Source: Phytophthora quininea
Taxonomy: Eukaryota > Oomycota > Peronosporomycetes > Peronosporales > Peronosporaceae
Length of the DNA stretch: 64,000 nt
NCBI GenBank assembly: GCA_011947345.1
Contig: JAAVTG010000670.1
Location: 620,001-684,000, forward strand
Reading direction: 5' to 3'
The first letter of the stretch is position 1. Each line of letters opens with the position of its first letter. The translations under genes were made by a program, and so were the position numbers. The notes under the pieces are model-generated. The model was not told the origin of the DNA. It was given only the letters and a program-made list of their open reading frames with translations, and ran no database searches. Positions 54,762-64,000 of this stretch are shown piece by piece.

Positions 54762-55465
54762 TTGGCGAAGTGGCAACAATAGGAACAAGATACTTTTAAT
54801 AAAGTTTTGTTTTATTGAGACTAAAAACACGATTGTTTAAATCGCTCTCTCGAGACTTCCGAACTTCACAGAAATGGTTTTGCTCCGCACAGCAAGGAGG
54901 GATATGCCGACAAATCGCAGCGAGCCAAGCTCACGGAGAAATCGTTGCAGAATGTCACCTTATACCATACCACTCGCACAACCAATGACTGCATGCAATG
55001 TACCGAAGTACTACGGGGTTTGTGTGCAAACGTTCACAGTGCTTCGGCCCGTTGCCCTCTTTGCAGAAGTGAGGAAAATCGAGAATGGGCTCAAAGGGCG
55101 CGACTTTTCGATCGGTCATTCCGAAATAGACAGCAAACATACGAGCGTCCAATCCATAAATGTTGTGGTTTGCCGATCAGCGCCCATTCAATTTTGCATA
55201 TGCAACCTCTGATAAGATTGGGACTGTCCTTTTCGATTGGGCGGGTGGTCAAAACAGTTGTGGGTGGGTGGATTTAATTTTGGCCCTTTAAACCCACCCT
55301 GCCGCCATTGTGGGTGGGTGGTCTGTCTAAATGGACAATCCCCGACCCATAAAACCTCATCCCGGAACCCTGTGCTGATGCTGGTGACGAAATCTCTGGC
55401 GGAGGAAACCTCTTGCGGTTCAAGCTGCACGTTGCTGTGACGGTTGCCAACGACTGCGGCAGTTG
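54762..55465. other. hAT 3' flank and GGGTGG-rich DNA
   Basis: After the transposase comes an AATAAA-type region. Around 55238-55332 are four GGGTGG-type tracts, and AACCCACCCT at 55291-55300 in the opposite sense. Possibly subterminal repeats of the element. No gene recognised. Confidence 0.4.
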
Positions 55466-55793
55466 AGCGCGCAGCTCGTGCGTGATGTGACTCCGGTCTT
55501 GCCACGGGTCAACGCCTGAGATGGCTCGGTCGCGCCAGGCAACAACTTGCTATGCCCAGGCAGGGCGATACGGCTCCAGCTCTGATAGCTGAAGACGCTG
55601 TGGAGCGACGGAGACATCGTCTGAAGCGGCAACCTTCTGACGCCGAGGACCGGCCAAGTCAGGCTCGACCCAGGACTAGCCGACTTTAGCGGTGACGCCT
55701 TCATCACGGCGACCTGCTTTCCTCGCATTGCACTCCAGCGAGGAGGCGCGAAAGGCCCAAGAGACGACAGCGAGCTAGTAGATCTCCTCAGGG
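55466..55793 (-). repeat. Inverted duplication flanking Pro-rich gene, arm 1
   Basis: On the minus strand this matches plus-strand 56493-56714, starting CCTGAGGAGATCTA and ending near CACGAGCTGCGCGCTC. Arm 1 has two extra internal segments of about 40-60 bases. The arms point outward around the gene at 55855-56394. Confidence 0.8.
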
Positions 55794-55854
55794 AGCAAAA
55801 TGAAAAGCTATTCGGCGCACAACAATTTTGCTTCGGTTCTGACCGACACCACAC

Positions 55855-56394
55855 CTACTTGAAGAAGCCCTTGCGCTTGTAGCCCTTGTGCTTGTAGTGG
55901 CCGTAGCCGTGGTGGCCATAGCCGTGGCCATATCCGCGGTGGCCTCCAAAGCCGAACATGCGGCCGAAGCCCTTGCCGCCCTTGTACTTGTGTCCGTAGT
56001 GGTGATGGTGGTGGTATCCGTGGTGGTGGCCGTGCGCCACCACTCCAGGCTGCACTACGTACACTGGTTGCGCCGGCGGAGGGTAGGCCGCCGGAGGGTG
56101 CGCGTACGGCTGGGCGTACGGCTGGGGAGGCGGCGTCGGGTAGGCATACCCGGGCTGAGGAGCGTAGGCCGGTTGCGGCGGGTAGGCTTGCGGCGGGTAG
56201 GCTAGTTGTGCTGGCGGAGGATAGGCCTGCGGCGGGTATGTAGGCTGTGCAGGTGCCGGCGGGTATGCAGGCTGAGCTGGCGGGGGCTGCTGCGCCGCAT
56301 AGGCGGGGGTGGCTGTTGTGCCGGTGCCGTCGCTTGGGGCGGGTACTGCTGCTGCTGGGGTATCCCTGCTGGTTGGGGGCTGCTGGTTGTGCAT
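55855..56394 (-). CDS. YPPQ-rich protein with Gly/His/Lys tail
   Basis: An open frame of 179 residues from the ATG at 56394. After MHNQQPPTSRD come AYPP, TYPPQ and AYAPQPGYAYP repeats, then AQPVYVVQPGVVAHG, a HHHGYHHHHHYGHKYKG run and a Gly/His/Tyr/Lys tail ending YKRKGFFK. Same plan as the gene at 46423: repeats, a YV.QPGVV hinge, a basic tail. The middle His run links it in composition to the Pro/His cluster. No signal peptide. It sits between the arms of an inverted duplication. Confidence 0.75.
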   Translation of the reverse strand: MHNQQPPTSRDTPAAAVPAPSDGTGTTATPAYAAQQPPPAQPAYPPAPAQPTYPPQAYPPPAQLAYPPQAYPPQPAYAPQPGYAYPTPPPQPYAQPYAHPPAAYPPPAQPVYVVQPGVVAHGHHHGYHHHHHYGHKYKGGKGFGRMFGFGGHRGYGHGYGHHGYGHYKHKGYKRKGFFK

Positions 56395-56492
56395 GTTGGC
56401 CTTCGTGCTGTCCTCTTGTCGGCTGGGAGACGCTTTCCGATGTGCCAACAAATGACCGATTTAGTCGATTCTCTTAATCGATTTGACACACC

Positions 56493-56714
56493 ACCTGAGG
56501 AGATCTAATAGCACGCTATCGTCTCTTGGGCCTGTCACGCCTCCTCGCTGGAGTGCAATGCGAGGACAGCAGGTCGCCGTGACCGTTCCTCGGCGTCAGA
56601 AGGTTGCCGCTTCAGATGATGTCTCCGTCGCTCCACAGCGTCTTCAGCTATCAGAGCTGGAGCCGTATCGCCCTGCCTGGGGCTATCACGCACGAGCTGC
56701 GCGCTCGCTTGCAG
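56493..56714 (+). repeat. Inverted duplication flanking Pro-rich gene, arm 2
   Basis: Partner of 55466-55793. The shared block contains an open frame with RWSAMRG, but no known domain, and the frame is not maintained between arms. Confidence 0.8.
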
Positions 56715-57217
56715 GGGTCGGCAGATCGCTGTTGGTCTTGAAGCTCTTGACGAGTGTCTGCTGCGTTCTCCTGGCGCCCAAGGCGGCCTCGGAGGCCGTC
56801 TCTTCCTGATCGCCGACCAGTCCTTCATGGGGCGTGCGCGCTTGTCTGCGAGATCGGAAGTGAGACCCACCGTCGGGGAAAAATACCCGCGTTGGTGACT
56901 GCATTTCAGTTGGCGATTTTGTCAGCCGCTGTAAGGTGCAGTCTAGCTGGCCGCCGACGCAGATTCCTCGCCCGCCATGCCAAGCCTGAAGGTCGCCGCC
57001 TACTTCTCTGGATAGGTGAGTGCAAGGACAAGCTGCTCCACTTGGAGCTGGTGCGTGCGGGCGAGCACTGACGGAATTACTATTATGTTTGTGGGTGGCA
57101 AAGAGATGTTCGAGTGCTTCTGTGGCAATAGCAGCAGCAGCAGCTGTGTCTCGAGGTAGGTGCTGTTCGAAGTGTGTTGTTGCAGGATGCCGTGCGATCA
57201 CTTCGCAATTTTGCGCC
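56715..57217. other. No gene recognised
   Basis: Open frames of odd composition on both strands. No motif. Confidence 0.35.
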
Positions 57218-57549
57218 ATGCAGCTATCACGGATTTTAAACCCAGAACGGTCGGCATCTCCTCAGCATGGAAAGGTTCTCCAGCAGCCCTCGGTGTGGAT
57301 TCGAGAGGACTTTGCGCGGGGCTTGTGGACTCCTACGCTGGACGAGATGACGCACATTGCAGGGGACCGACAACAACGCCGCCACCCCCTCGTCGAAAGA
57401 AGACCCGTGCAGAGAGAGCAGCAGCGCGATCCGCAAAGCGACCACGGAAACGCACACCTCGCCACAAGTCGGTGCGTGCCATGGCCATGCAGTCAACGGA
57501 GGCATCTTCATCAGCCCAGCAGCAGATGACACCGCCCAAGAAACGATAG
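57218..57549 (+). CDS. Short basic hypothetical protein
   Basis: It starts MQLSRILNPERSASPQHGKV, then WIREDFARGLWTPTLDEM. With one C restored in the run near 57390, a strongly basic region follows (PRRKKTRAERAAARSAKRP) and it ends MTPPKKR at 57549. About 110 residues. The Arg/Lys-rich second half suggests nucleic-acid binding or a nuclear signal. I do not recognise the family. It lies in a repeat-rich stretch and could be part of a mobile element. Confidence 0.4.
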
Positions 57550-58229
57550 CGAGCTATCAGATCTCCAGAGGTGAGTGCGCGCGATTTTTGGTCAAAATCG
57601 ATTAAAATGGCCAAAATCGACTAAACCGGGTCGCATTTACATTTTCTACCCAAAATGCTGAGCTAACCGAGTTCATTGCCAGCAAAATACCAGGCGCTGG
57701 AAGCCTTGGTGTTGACAGTCGAGGACAACAGCATGACTTGCGTCTAAACGGGTGTAATTACCGGCTAGATAATACCTGGCAAGCACGATTCCAACTACTT
57801 CCCCAGTCTTCGCAGTCGCATCAGCCTGCAATCCTCATTCTTCCAATGTACATACCATGTATTTCTTACCTAACGAATGGCAAGGAGATAGTGCCATCGG
57901 ACAGCTACTGCGCTTACACCGAGATGAAAGATCGAGAGTGCAATGGTCGTGGCAGATGATGTAGGTATCAAGCTTCGATTTGGCGCCCCCAACGAATTCG
58001 TGCTCCTGAGCAAGCTTGCCTTCTAAGAACTACCCGAAAGTGTGCCATTGGAGGGGCCCTAGCAGTCTCTGATCAGGGCTTCGCATCAGCGGAGATACAA
58101 GCTGTATCTCTGATACGGATACAAAGGCCACAATCGCATCACGAGAGTGAATATGATTTTGGAAAATTCAATCGCATGTATCAATATCACCATGATACTC
58201 TTGATACAGTATCTAGCTATCTTGCTGAC
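57550..58229. other. Gene-poor, AT-richer DNA
   Basis: No coding signal. Repeated GATAC words (58086-58115, 58185-58205) suggest degraded repeats. Confidence 0.4.
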
Positions 58230-58690
58230 TCTGCATTAGTCTTTTGTACTTTTGCCCGTTTGATTTCATAAGACAAAGCATTTCTGCACGTTTGTCGTCA
58301 AGGCATTCGCGAAAATCGTTGATAATAATGTATCCGCTTAGACTGAAGAATGGCTCTGTGTTGCAGTAGACATCGGTTTGCAGAGATACACTCTTCTAAG
58401 GACAGCAATTGAGGGAAAGTCTCTCTCTCCATGATCGCGGAATCATGTCAAGACGTCGGTAGTTCTGTAGAGTTCGAGTAGGCTGTACTCGCCGTCGTTC
58501 GACTGGCATGGCCAAGTTACCGATAGCTCTTTCCATTTCCACCAGATTTTGGTAGCTGCTCTTCCATGGTTAGTTGTGGCTGACACTCGTGTGGATGGCA
58601 CTTCAACATCTAACAACGAGCGAATGGGGTCTCTGGTGCTCTGATCAGCATGACACCAGCCACTAGATGGCGTAGTGCTCGGTGTCATCC
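58230..58690 (-). pseudogene. Remnant of hAT transposase C-terminus
   Basis: Read on the minus strand, 58385-58230 encodes DVYCNTEPFFSLSGYIII followed by DFRECLDDKRAEMLCLMKS. This fits the hAT dimerisation domain (F-S-x-x-G, then the R-x-x-L helix and the E-x-L helix). The segment at 58688-58443, with WWKWKELSVTWPC, is a likely upstream piece. Frames are broken. It is distinct from the element at 52.9-54.8 kb. Confidence 0.55.
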
Positions 58691-59674
58691 GACGCTTTCT
58701 GTAGCTTGTAAGCGCTTGGAATGTTCTAGCGAAGTGACATTAAGTTGGTTAAGACTAGCTCCTTTCCTACAGAGGCTTCCTTGTGGGCAACGCCTCCGTC
58801 GTCTCTAGACCAGTCGTAGCGCTTGATGAAATGCCCCTGATGATGCTGCCTGTTGTTGATGCGGCTCCACTTGATTATGAAGCAAGCTAACGCAAGTGGC
58901 ATGTTGACGCGGCGGCAGCTTGCCGTCTGCGAGCGTTGTCTTCAACCTTGCTCACCACTGCACCGCACTGCACTTTCATAAGTTGAATATAGATGGCCTC
59001 ATGTTCTTGCTCTGCTTGATGGGGTGTTTTGTTAGTGGGAGTTGCTTTCGACAAGAAACTTCTGAGGTACTAGTAGTAGTACTTGATATTGTATTTGGAG
59101 AGTATCGTTTCGAAGCACGATGGTATCATTGATGCTGATGCAGGTTCGTTGGCCGCATCAACATCCAGTTGATACACACGTTGTGCTACCTGTATCTGAT
59201 GGGGGTATTAATATCAAGCATCGTGCGAAGCCCTGTCTGATGCTTTTGAGGAGACAGTGTCAAGCTCAAGACGCGGTGCAACTTTTGCTGGCACGACTCC
59301 CGCATTTTCAACGCGTTATTGGTGTAGAGGAAGGTGAACCAATAAACCGGTCAAACGTCATTTCCCCGAGCTTGTACGCGGTTTGCTACGAGCGCCAAAA
59401 AGACGTACTGAGCGACGCAAAGCGGTAAGATGCACAGTTCGCGTTCTGCTTCGCAATATCTATGGAGATCGCCGCAAGCGAGTCGACGGGCCGTTTTGAT
59501 CTTCGAGCTAGATAATTAAACCGAATCCACCAGCATGCTGTAGCGGCACAAAGCGTCTCGACGACCTGCATCACTCGAAGCAATCCGTTGAAGCGGATTG
59601 CTTCTCTAATGTAGCCATCTCCAACGCATGTTTCTCGTCCCACTTACGCCCAGTCAAACAAAACAGCTTGGACC
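58691..59674. other. Gene-poor stretch before SWEET
   Basis: Short open frames only, none recognisable. Perhaps further transposon remnants. Confidence 0.4.
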
Positions 59675-60528
59675 ATGTCGTGGCAGTCGCTGAGCAATGC
59701 GGCCTACATGAGCTACTTCCTGGCGGCCAAGTCCGTCCCCGTGGTGGCCGTTGGATCCTCCATCGTGTTCGCCATTTCCCCATGGTGCGTATGGTCCTCA
59801 TTCCCCCACTACCACCTCCCTACTCAAAGCTTTCCTCGCCTTTTGCATCCTTTAGGCCGACGATCGCTACCATTCGCCGTTCTCGTAGTACACTGCAGTT
59901 CTCCTTCGCGCCGTTCTTCTTCTACTTTGTGCAGAGCGTCATCTACACTTTGTATGGCTACACCACGTCCAATGTGGTGGTGGGAGGCACGTCACTGCTG
60001 GGCGCCGTGCTCGGCTGCTACTACGTGCTGGTCTTCTGCAAGTACGCGCACGACAGGACGCAGCCCACCAGGATGCTGACCTCGGCCATGCTGGTGATCC
60101 TTCTGCTGACGCACCAGGTGATGACGCGAGAACTGGAGGAGACGCAGATGCTCACGGGGATCCCGGCCAACGTCTTGTCGATCTTCACGGCCGCGTCGCC
60201 GCTGCTGCAGGTCAAGACGATCATACGACACAAAGACGCTTCGGGGCTGCCGTTTGGCATGTCCGTGATGAACGTCGTCTCGGGGACGATCTGGGCCACG
60301 TACGGGCTCATGCTGGGAGACCCGCTGGTCATCCTCCCGAACTCGTTCGCACTGAGTATGGGCATCATCCAAGTGTCGCTGATCCTCATGTATCCTGGAG
60401 GTAAAGTTGCTGCTGGCAGTGGCGTGGAGAAGAAGAAGAACGACAAGAAGGAAGAAAAGCTGCCATTGCCGTCCAAAGTGACCAAGAGAGCGAGTCCACG
60501 AAACAAGTCGGGTCACTTGAAGGATTGA
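59675..60528 (+). CDS. SWEET/MtN3 sugar transporter
   Basis: Exons 59675-59784 and 59856-60528 join in frame to 260 residues. The first MtN3 repeat has VVAVGSSIVFAISPWPTIAT with the conserved Pro, then FSFAPFFFYFVQSVIYTLYGY and GAVLGCYYVLVFC. The linker helix is followed by the second repeat: LSIFTAASPLLQVKTIIRHK, LPFGMSVMNVVSGTIWATYG and LPNSFALSMGIIQVSLILMY. The tail is Lys-rich and cytosolic. SWEETs carry mono- or disaccharides bidirectionally across membranes. The intron is 71 bases. Confidence 0.92.
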
Positions 60529-60696
60529 ATGAGGAGCACTATGAAGGAATATTGTTTAGGGCGGAATCGAGGACGCAGTGACCAGTGTTTTGACTCTTAA
60601 GTGAGCGGTTTGCCGTCAAAGGTGTTGTTGCGTTTCGTCTGCCGCTATTTATGTGGAGGACTGCACCGCCGCATTTTAACTTTGATCGTCGCAGCG

Positions 60697-61185
60697 ATGA
60701 TGGAACCGAAGGACTTTATTATCAACAATGTGGTGCGCTGCTGATTCTAGAGAACACTAGACCGCAATGTACACTAACCTCCATGTTTGCAGCGCCACGG
60801 CGAGATCCAGATCGAGGTGTTCGTCGCAGGCGACGGTCTCAACTACCCCAAGAAGGGCCAGACGGTGGTTGTCCACTACATTGGATATGTACGTGCAAAC
60901 GCTTGCAAAGTCGTTGGTGTCAGATCTAACCTGGTTTGCATCTCTCAGCTTCAGGACGGGAAGAAGTTTGATTCCTCACGAGACCGGGAGAAGCCTTTCA
61001 AGTTCAAACTTGGTGCCGAACAAGTGATTCCTGGGCTGGACGAAGGTGTCGAGCGCCTGTGCATGAAAGAACGAGCCAAACTGTTCGTTCCTGCGGACAA
61101 AGCGTACGGACGGAAAGGGTTCCCAGGCCTTGTGCCTCCAAACGCAAACCTCATCTTTGACATCGAACTGCTCGCATTCCGTTAG
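60697..61185 (+). CDS. FKBP-type peptidyl-prolyl isomerase
   Basis: Exons 60697-60732, 60793-60888 and 60949-61185 give 122 residues in frame. Core motifs: GQTVVVHYIGY, DGKKFDSSRDREKPFKFKLG, VIPGLDEGVERL, and the end FPGLVPPNANLIFDIELL. The rapamycin-pocket residues (Tyr, Phe, Asp in the VHY and FDSS blocks) are conserved. The N-terminus MMEPKDFIINNV is longer than FKBP12. The family catalyses proline isomerisation in protein folding. Confidence 0.93.
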
Positions 61186-61206
61186 GAGGTTAATATACGC
61201 CTGCAG

Positions 61207-61670
61207 CTACTCGCCGGAGAATAATTCCTTCTTCTTCCGCTCGAACTCTTTTCTGCGAGTCGATTGAGCCTCACGCGCGTCGAGCTTGGTCTGGATACCT
61301 TGCAGCTGTTGCATGTGCCTCTCAGCTGTCTCGTGAGCTTTTCGTTCATCTTTTAACTGCTGTGCAGTCAGCTCCTGGTAAAAATGAGCAGTCACTGGCA
61401 ACGGTTTGGCGAATTCGTCCTTGATCACTTGGTGCATCCGTTCACATTGCGCTTTGTTCCCGCTCTTTGCTGCACGAATAAACTCGTCCCTCTCCTGGAG
61501 CTGCTTACTAAGGCGAAGCGTTCCTTGGATCTGTCGCTCGTTGCAAACCTTTCTCCAGTTCAGATGCGCGATACGTTCCTCCAGCGAAGCAAACGCCGTC
61601 AGCGAAGATGGCTGCTGCATTCCCACGACACTCGAAAACCGCGAGTGAGCAAACGCTCCATCCTACAGAA
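61207..61670 (-). CDS. Coiled-coil protein of unknown function
   Basis: The coding frame from about 61660 contains LEERIAHLNWRKVCNERQIQ, KQLQERDEFIRAAKSGNKA, FYQELTAQQLKDERKAHETA and ends KKKELFSGE. It is almost wholly helical and charged, about 145 residues. The start is unclear: an acceptor-like GTTCTGTAG lies at about 61670. The downstream neighbour is convergent FKBP. Upstream it overlaps closely with the 3' end of MAD2L1BP in the same direction. Confidence 0.5.
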
Positions 61671-61809
61671 CCATTGTCCTGGGCTCAGCTTCGGTTCGTC
61701 CTCGAGAATCAGGAAGGAATCGTATTTTTGGCAGATCGATCTGATTGAAGGCACTCCACCGAGCTGCATTTCACAGCCTAACAAATACAATAGCGTCTCC
61801 GATCGTAAA

Positions 61810-62840
61810 TCAATCGTCATTCAGCACATCGATAGCCCCAGAAAACCCCGCGATTGGTTTATCCAGCAAATACCACATCATATCTGTGCCACAAATGTCG
61901 ACTGAGTTTGTTGCCACTGTAACCCCATCGTTTCCCTTGCTGTGATCATCACCATCGTAGATTTCCACGCAATGTGTTCGAACCCCACGTCGCTCTCTCG
62001 GAAGTCGAAGCTTAAATTGTTGCTTTGGAAGAAATCCCGGGGTGCAAGTTTCCTGGCGCTCTGCCAGCACTGCAATGTGCAACTGCGTCGCCGATAAAGC
62101 ACTGCAGGTAAGGCAAAGCTTTAGTATTCTGCAATATGAGTATTGTCGACGCTGTCGAAATTTTCCATCACCTTGAAAACTGCTCCATTGTGCGTCCAAA
62201 CAACGCACGGATCAGCTTCTGTGCGCATAACCGCATGAGCTTCTCTCTTGGCATTGTTGGAGATGGCGGTGTCAGCGTCTGCGAGTCGTCCAGCGACGTA
62301 TCCTCTTCATCGGTCTCCGACGACTCGGCAGCAGGCTCCATCTCGACCGTGGCGAAGTCCACAATCACAGCCTCTCGCGGACTCGCCACTGAAGACCCGA
62401 ACACCAGTGCTACTACACACAACAGAAACAGCTAACCTTATGTATTCCTAGCATAGTAACAGTCCCAAGTGTCTGTGTCTCACCTCTCCTCACTTTGAGA
62501 GCGAAGATGGATTCTAAGGGCCCACTAAACAAACGTTCCGCCGCTTCCACGCACTTGACTGCTCTTTTCATGGCTCCATTCATTGCCAACCGTCGTCTTT
62601 TCAGTCGTTCCTGCTGTCCCCGCTGCTTGGATCTCTCCACAACTCGCAGCAATTCGTCGTACAGACTGCAGAGCACAATGGAACATCAATTACGGGGTGA
62701 ACACAGCGCGTCTACGTCCACTCCACGCACCACGGGATCTGTCCACGCATGAACAATAAGTACTTGATCAGCTGCGTCGTCATCCACGCGCGTAGCTCGC
62801 CATCCAGCGGCATCCGGTACGTCACTCGCACTTCTGCCAT
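61810..62840 (-). CDS. MAD2L1BP: MAD2L1BP/p31comet-like HORMA-fold protein
   Basis: p31comet binds MAD2 and hands it to TRIP13/PCH2 to switch off the spindle checkpoint. Pieces on one strand match in order: VRVTYRMPLDGELRAWMTTQ and LIKYLLFMRGQIP (first helix), SLYDELLRVVERSK, RAVKCVEAAERLFSGPLES, ALVFGSSVASPREAVIVDF (the LILLGG...SPKE segment in animals), LMRLCAQKLIRALF, and the C-terminal sheet LHIAVLAERQ, FKLRLPRERR, DMMWYLLDKPIAGF. At least three short introns join them. The acidic loop EMEPAAESSETDEEDTS is an insertion. Confidence 0.75.
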
Positions 62841-63186
62841 CAGGGCCAGTAGGGGACTTTGGAAAAATGGAATTTTGGGTACAACAATATTTTTTGGAAT
62901 GTGCAGGGTTTTCATGAAAGGCTTATGGAACAAGTTTAACCAGTCAGCTGACCTGGAAGTGCACATCAAGCATTTATACATGCTGTAGAACCGGTTGCAG
63001 AATAGGTCTGGCGTAATAGCGCAGGGTCTCGAAGACACAGCTTGAAAAGTTTTGCTGGTATTGTAAAAATTGCTCTCGACCACCGAAATATCGACTCTTT
63101 CGAGCCTTGTGATTGGATGAATCTGATTCTGACTATGGGATTTTTCTTCAAAATTTCCAAACGAGCATTTTCCAACTTTGGTGACG

Positions 63187-64000
63187 ATGGAGGTGTCTTC
63201 GCACGTGGACGACTACAACGCGTCCTTCCGGGACACGGTGTGGCTGCAGTCGTTCCCGCTGAACGCGCAGACGGTGATGCACTATTTCGCGCTCTCCCGT
63301 TCTACGACCGCGCCTCCAACAACGAGCGGCTCAAGATGCAGCGGCTGGGTCTGGACCAGCTCAAGAACCTGCGCGGCGTCGAGTACGAGCTGCTGCCCAA
63401 CGCGGCCAAGCAGATGCCGCAGCAGCTCTTTATCATCCGCAAGCAGCGGCGCGGTGGCCGCACGCAGGTGGAGCCGCTGGCCATCTACTACGTGCTGGAC
63501 GGAACGGTGTACCAGGCCCCCAACATCCACGCCATGCTCACGTCCAGACTCGTACGCGCAGTAGAGCTTCTTAGGTTAGCAAATATATAGATATATCGTA
63601 CTAATGTGTTGCTTTGTGATGAAGAAAAATGCAGCTACAGAGTCAACAAGGCGTTCCATGGGCTGGCGGCCGGAGTGCGCTTCAGTCCGACGGAGGGGTA
63701 CTCGTGGGACTTTACCTCCAAGGACAAGAAGGAGCCTGTGATCCCATCCGAACGTGAGTCAAAGGGTAGAAATCTGTTGCAGTTTTGGTGTTTCAGATAT
63801 TGACACTTTCTTCGTATGAGCAGAGCTGCATCTGAAGTTGAAGCAAAAGTACGAGAAGATGGAGAAGCAGCGCGAGAACTCGGCCAGAGTCGACTCCATC
63901 CTGATCCAGCTCATGAAAAAGCATGCGCCCGAGATTGCAGAGAAGCTGGAAAGCAACAATGCTGCAGCTGCGGCGGCTGCAGGTGGAGTGGATCAGGCCG
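63187..64000 (+). CDS. MED6: Mediator subunit MED6, 5' part
   Basis: MED6 is a head-module subunit of Mediator. From the ATG at 63187: FRDTVWLQSFPLNAQTVMHY, then in the restored frame PFYDRASNNERLKMQRL, VEYELLPNAAKQMPQQLFII and VEPLAIYYVLDGTVYQAPNI, all typical of MED6. One C is missing at 63296-63298. Introns lie after VELLR (about 63575) and near 63752. The window ends inside the C-terminal coiled coil, in an Ala-rich stretch. Confidence 0.9.

Noticed and set aside
54874..55277. Cys-containing frame resembling a zinc finger
   Set aside because: The Cys spacing does not fit a known finger, and the frame lies in the hAT flank.
52731..55300. Defined terminal inverted repeats of the hAT element
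   Set aside because: Only about 12 bases resemble each other and no target-site duplication was found, so ends are not annotated.

Overview
The window looks like nuclear DNA of an oomycete, probably a Phytophthora-like peronosporalean. Genes are dense and on both strands. Introns are few and short (about 60-75 bases, usually GTRNGT to YAG). Third codon positions are GC-rich. Several small genes carry the oomycete initiator/FPR core promoter (TCATTNNNCAWTT type) just upstream of the ATG. The gene set is mixed stramenopile-eukaryote: ciliary B9D1, retriever VPS35L, TBCC, SWEET, a CRAL-TRIO protein, plant-type mariner transposase relatives and an RHS/Crinkler-type P-loop NTPase. The species is inferred, not proven.

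Layout. 0-5 kb: 3' end of B9D1, two choline-phosphate cytidylyltransferase genes in inverted orientation with an almost identical core, RGP1 between them, then CCDC115/VMA22. 5-10 kb: ARMC6, RAD6/UBE2A, an ERF4/GOLGA7-like gene and TFIIB. 10-14 kb: DPM3 and two tandem DD39D transposase-like genes that both lack the first catalytic Asp. 14-29 kb: prolyl oligopeptidase, RBBP5, small membrane-protein ORFs, a double cyclic-nucleotide-binding-domain protein, a 38-residue Lys/Gly protein, VPS35L, NUP54 and a small mitochondrial-type protein. 29-37 kb: an AT-hook protein, Pol III subunit RPC31, and a rearranged stretch with an ASPM-like C-terminal piece and a duplicated RPC31 5' end joined to the 3' half of an EB1 gene, then an RHS-like NTPase and a SEC14-like gene. 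38-46 kb: mitochondrial L24, eIF2-beta, an RRM-CCCH-B-box-R3H protein, GTF3C6, NDUFS8, POLR1F and a CAP-Gly/TBCC fusion. 46-50 kb: a cluster of very small Pro/His/Tyr-rich genes beside a GYPPQ-repeat gene. 50-59 kb: an RXYLT1-like glycosyltransferase, a broken hAT transposon, a second Pro-rich gene inside an inverted duplication, and a repeat-like gene-poor stretch. 59-64 kb: SWEET, FKBP, a coiled-coil protein, MAD2L1BP/p31comet and the 5' part of MED6.

Many neighbours are head-to-head pairs with short shared promoters: CCDC115/ARMC6, DPM3/transposase-like, POP/RBBP5, L24/eIF2-beta, R3H/GTF3C6, NDUFS8/POLR1F. Transcription machinery is well represented (TFIIB, RBBP5, RPC31, GTF3C6, POLR1F, MED6).

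A caution for every reader: more than a dozen conserved genes lose frame by a single missing base, nearly always in a run of 3-5 identical bases. I treat these as probable consensus errors and annotate the genes across them. The coordinates stay as in the given sequence.
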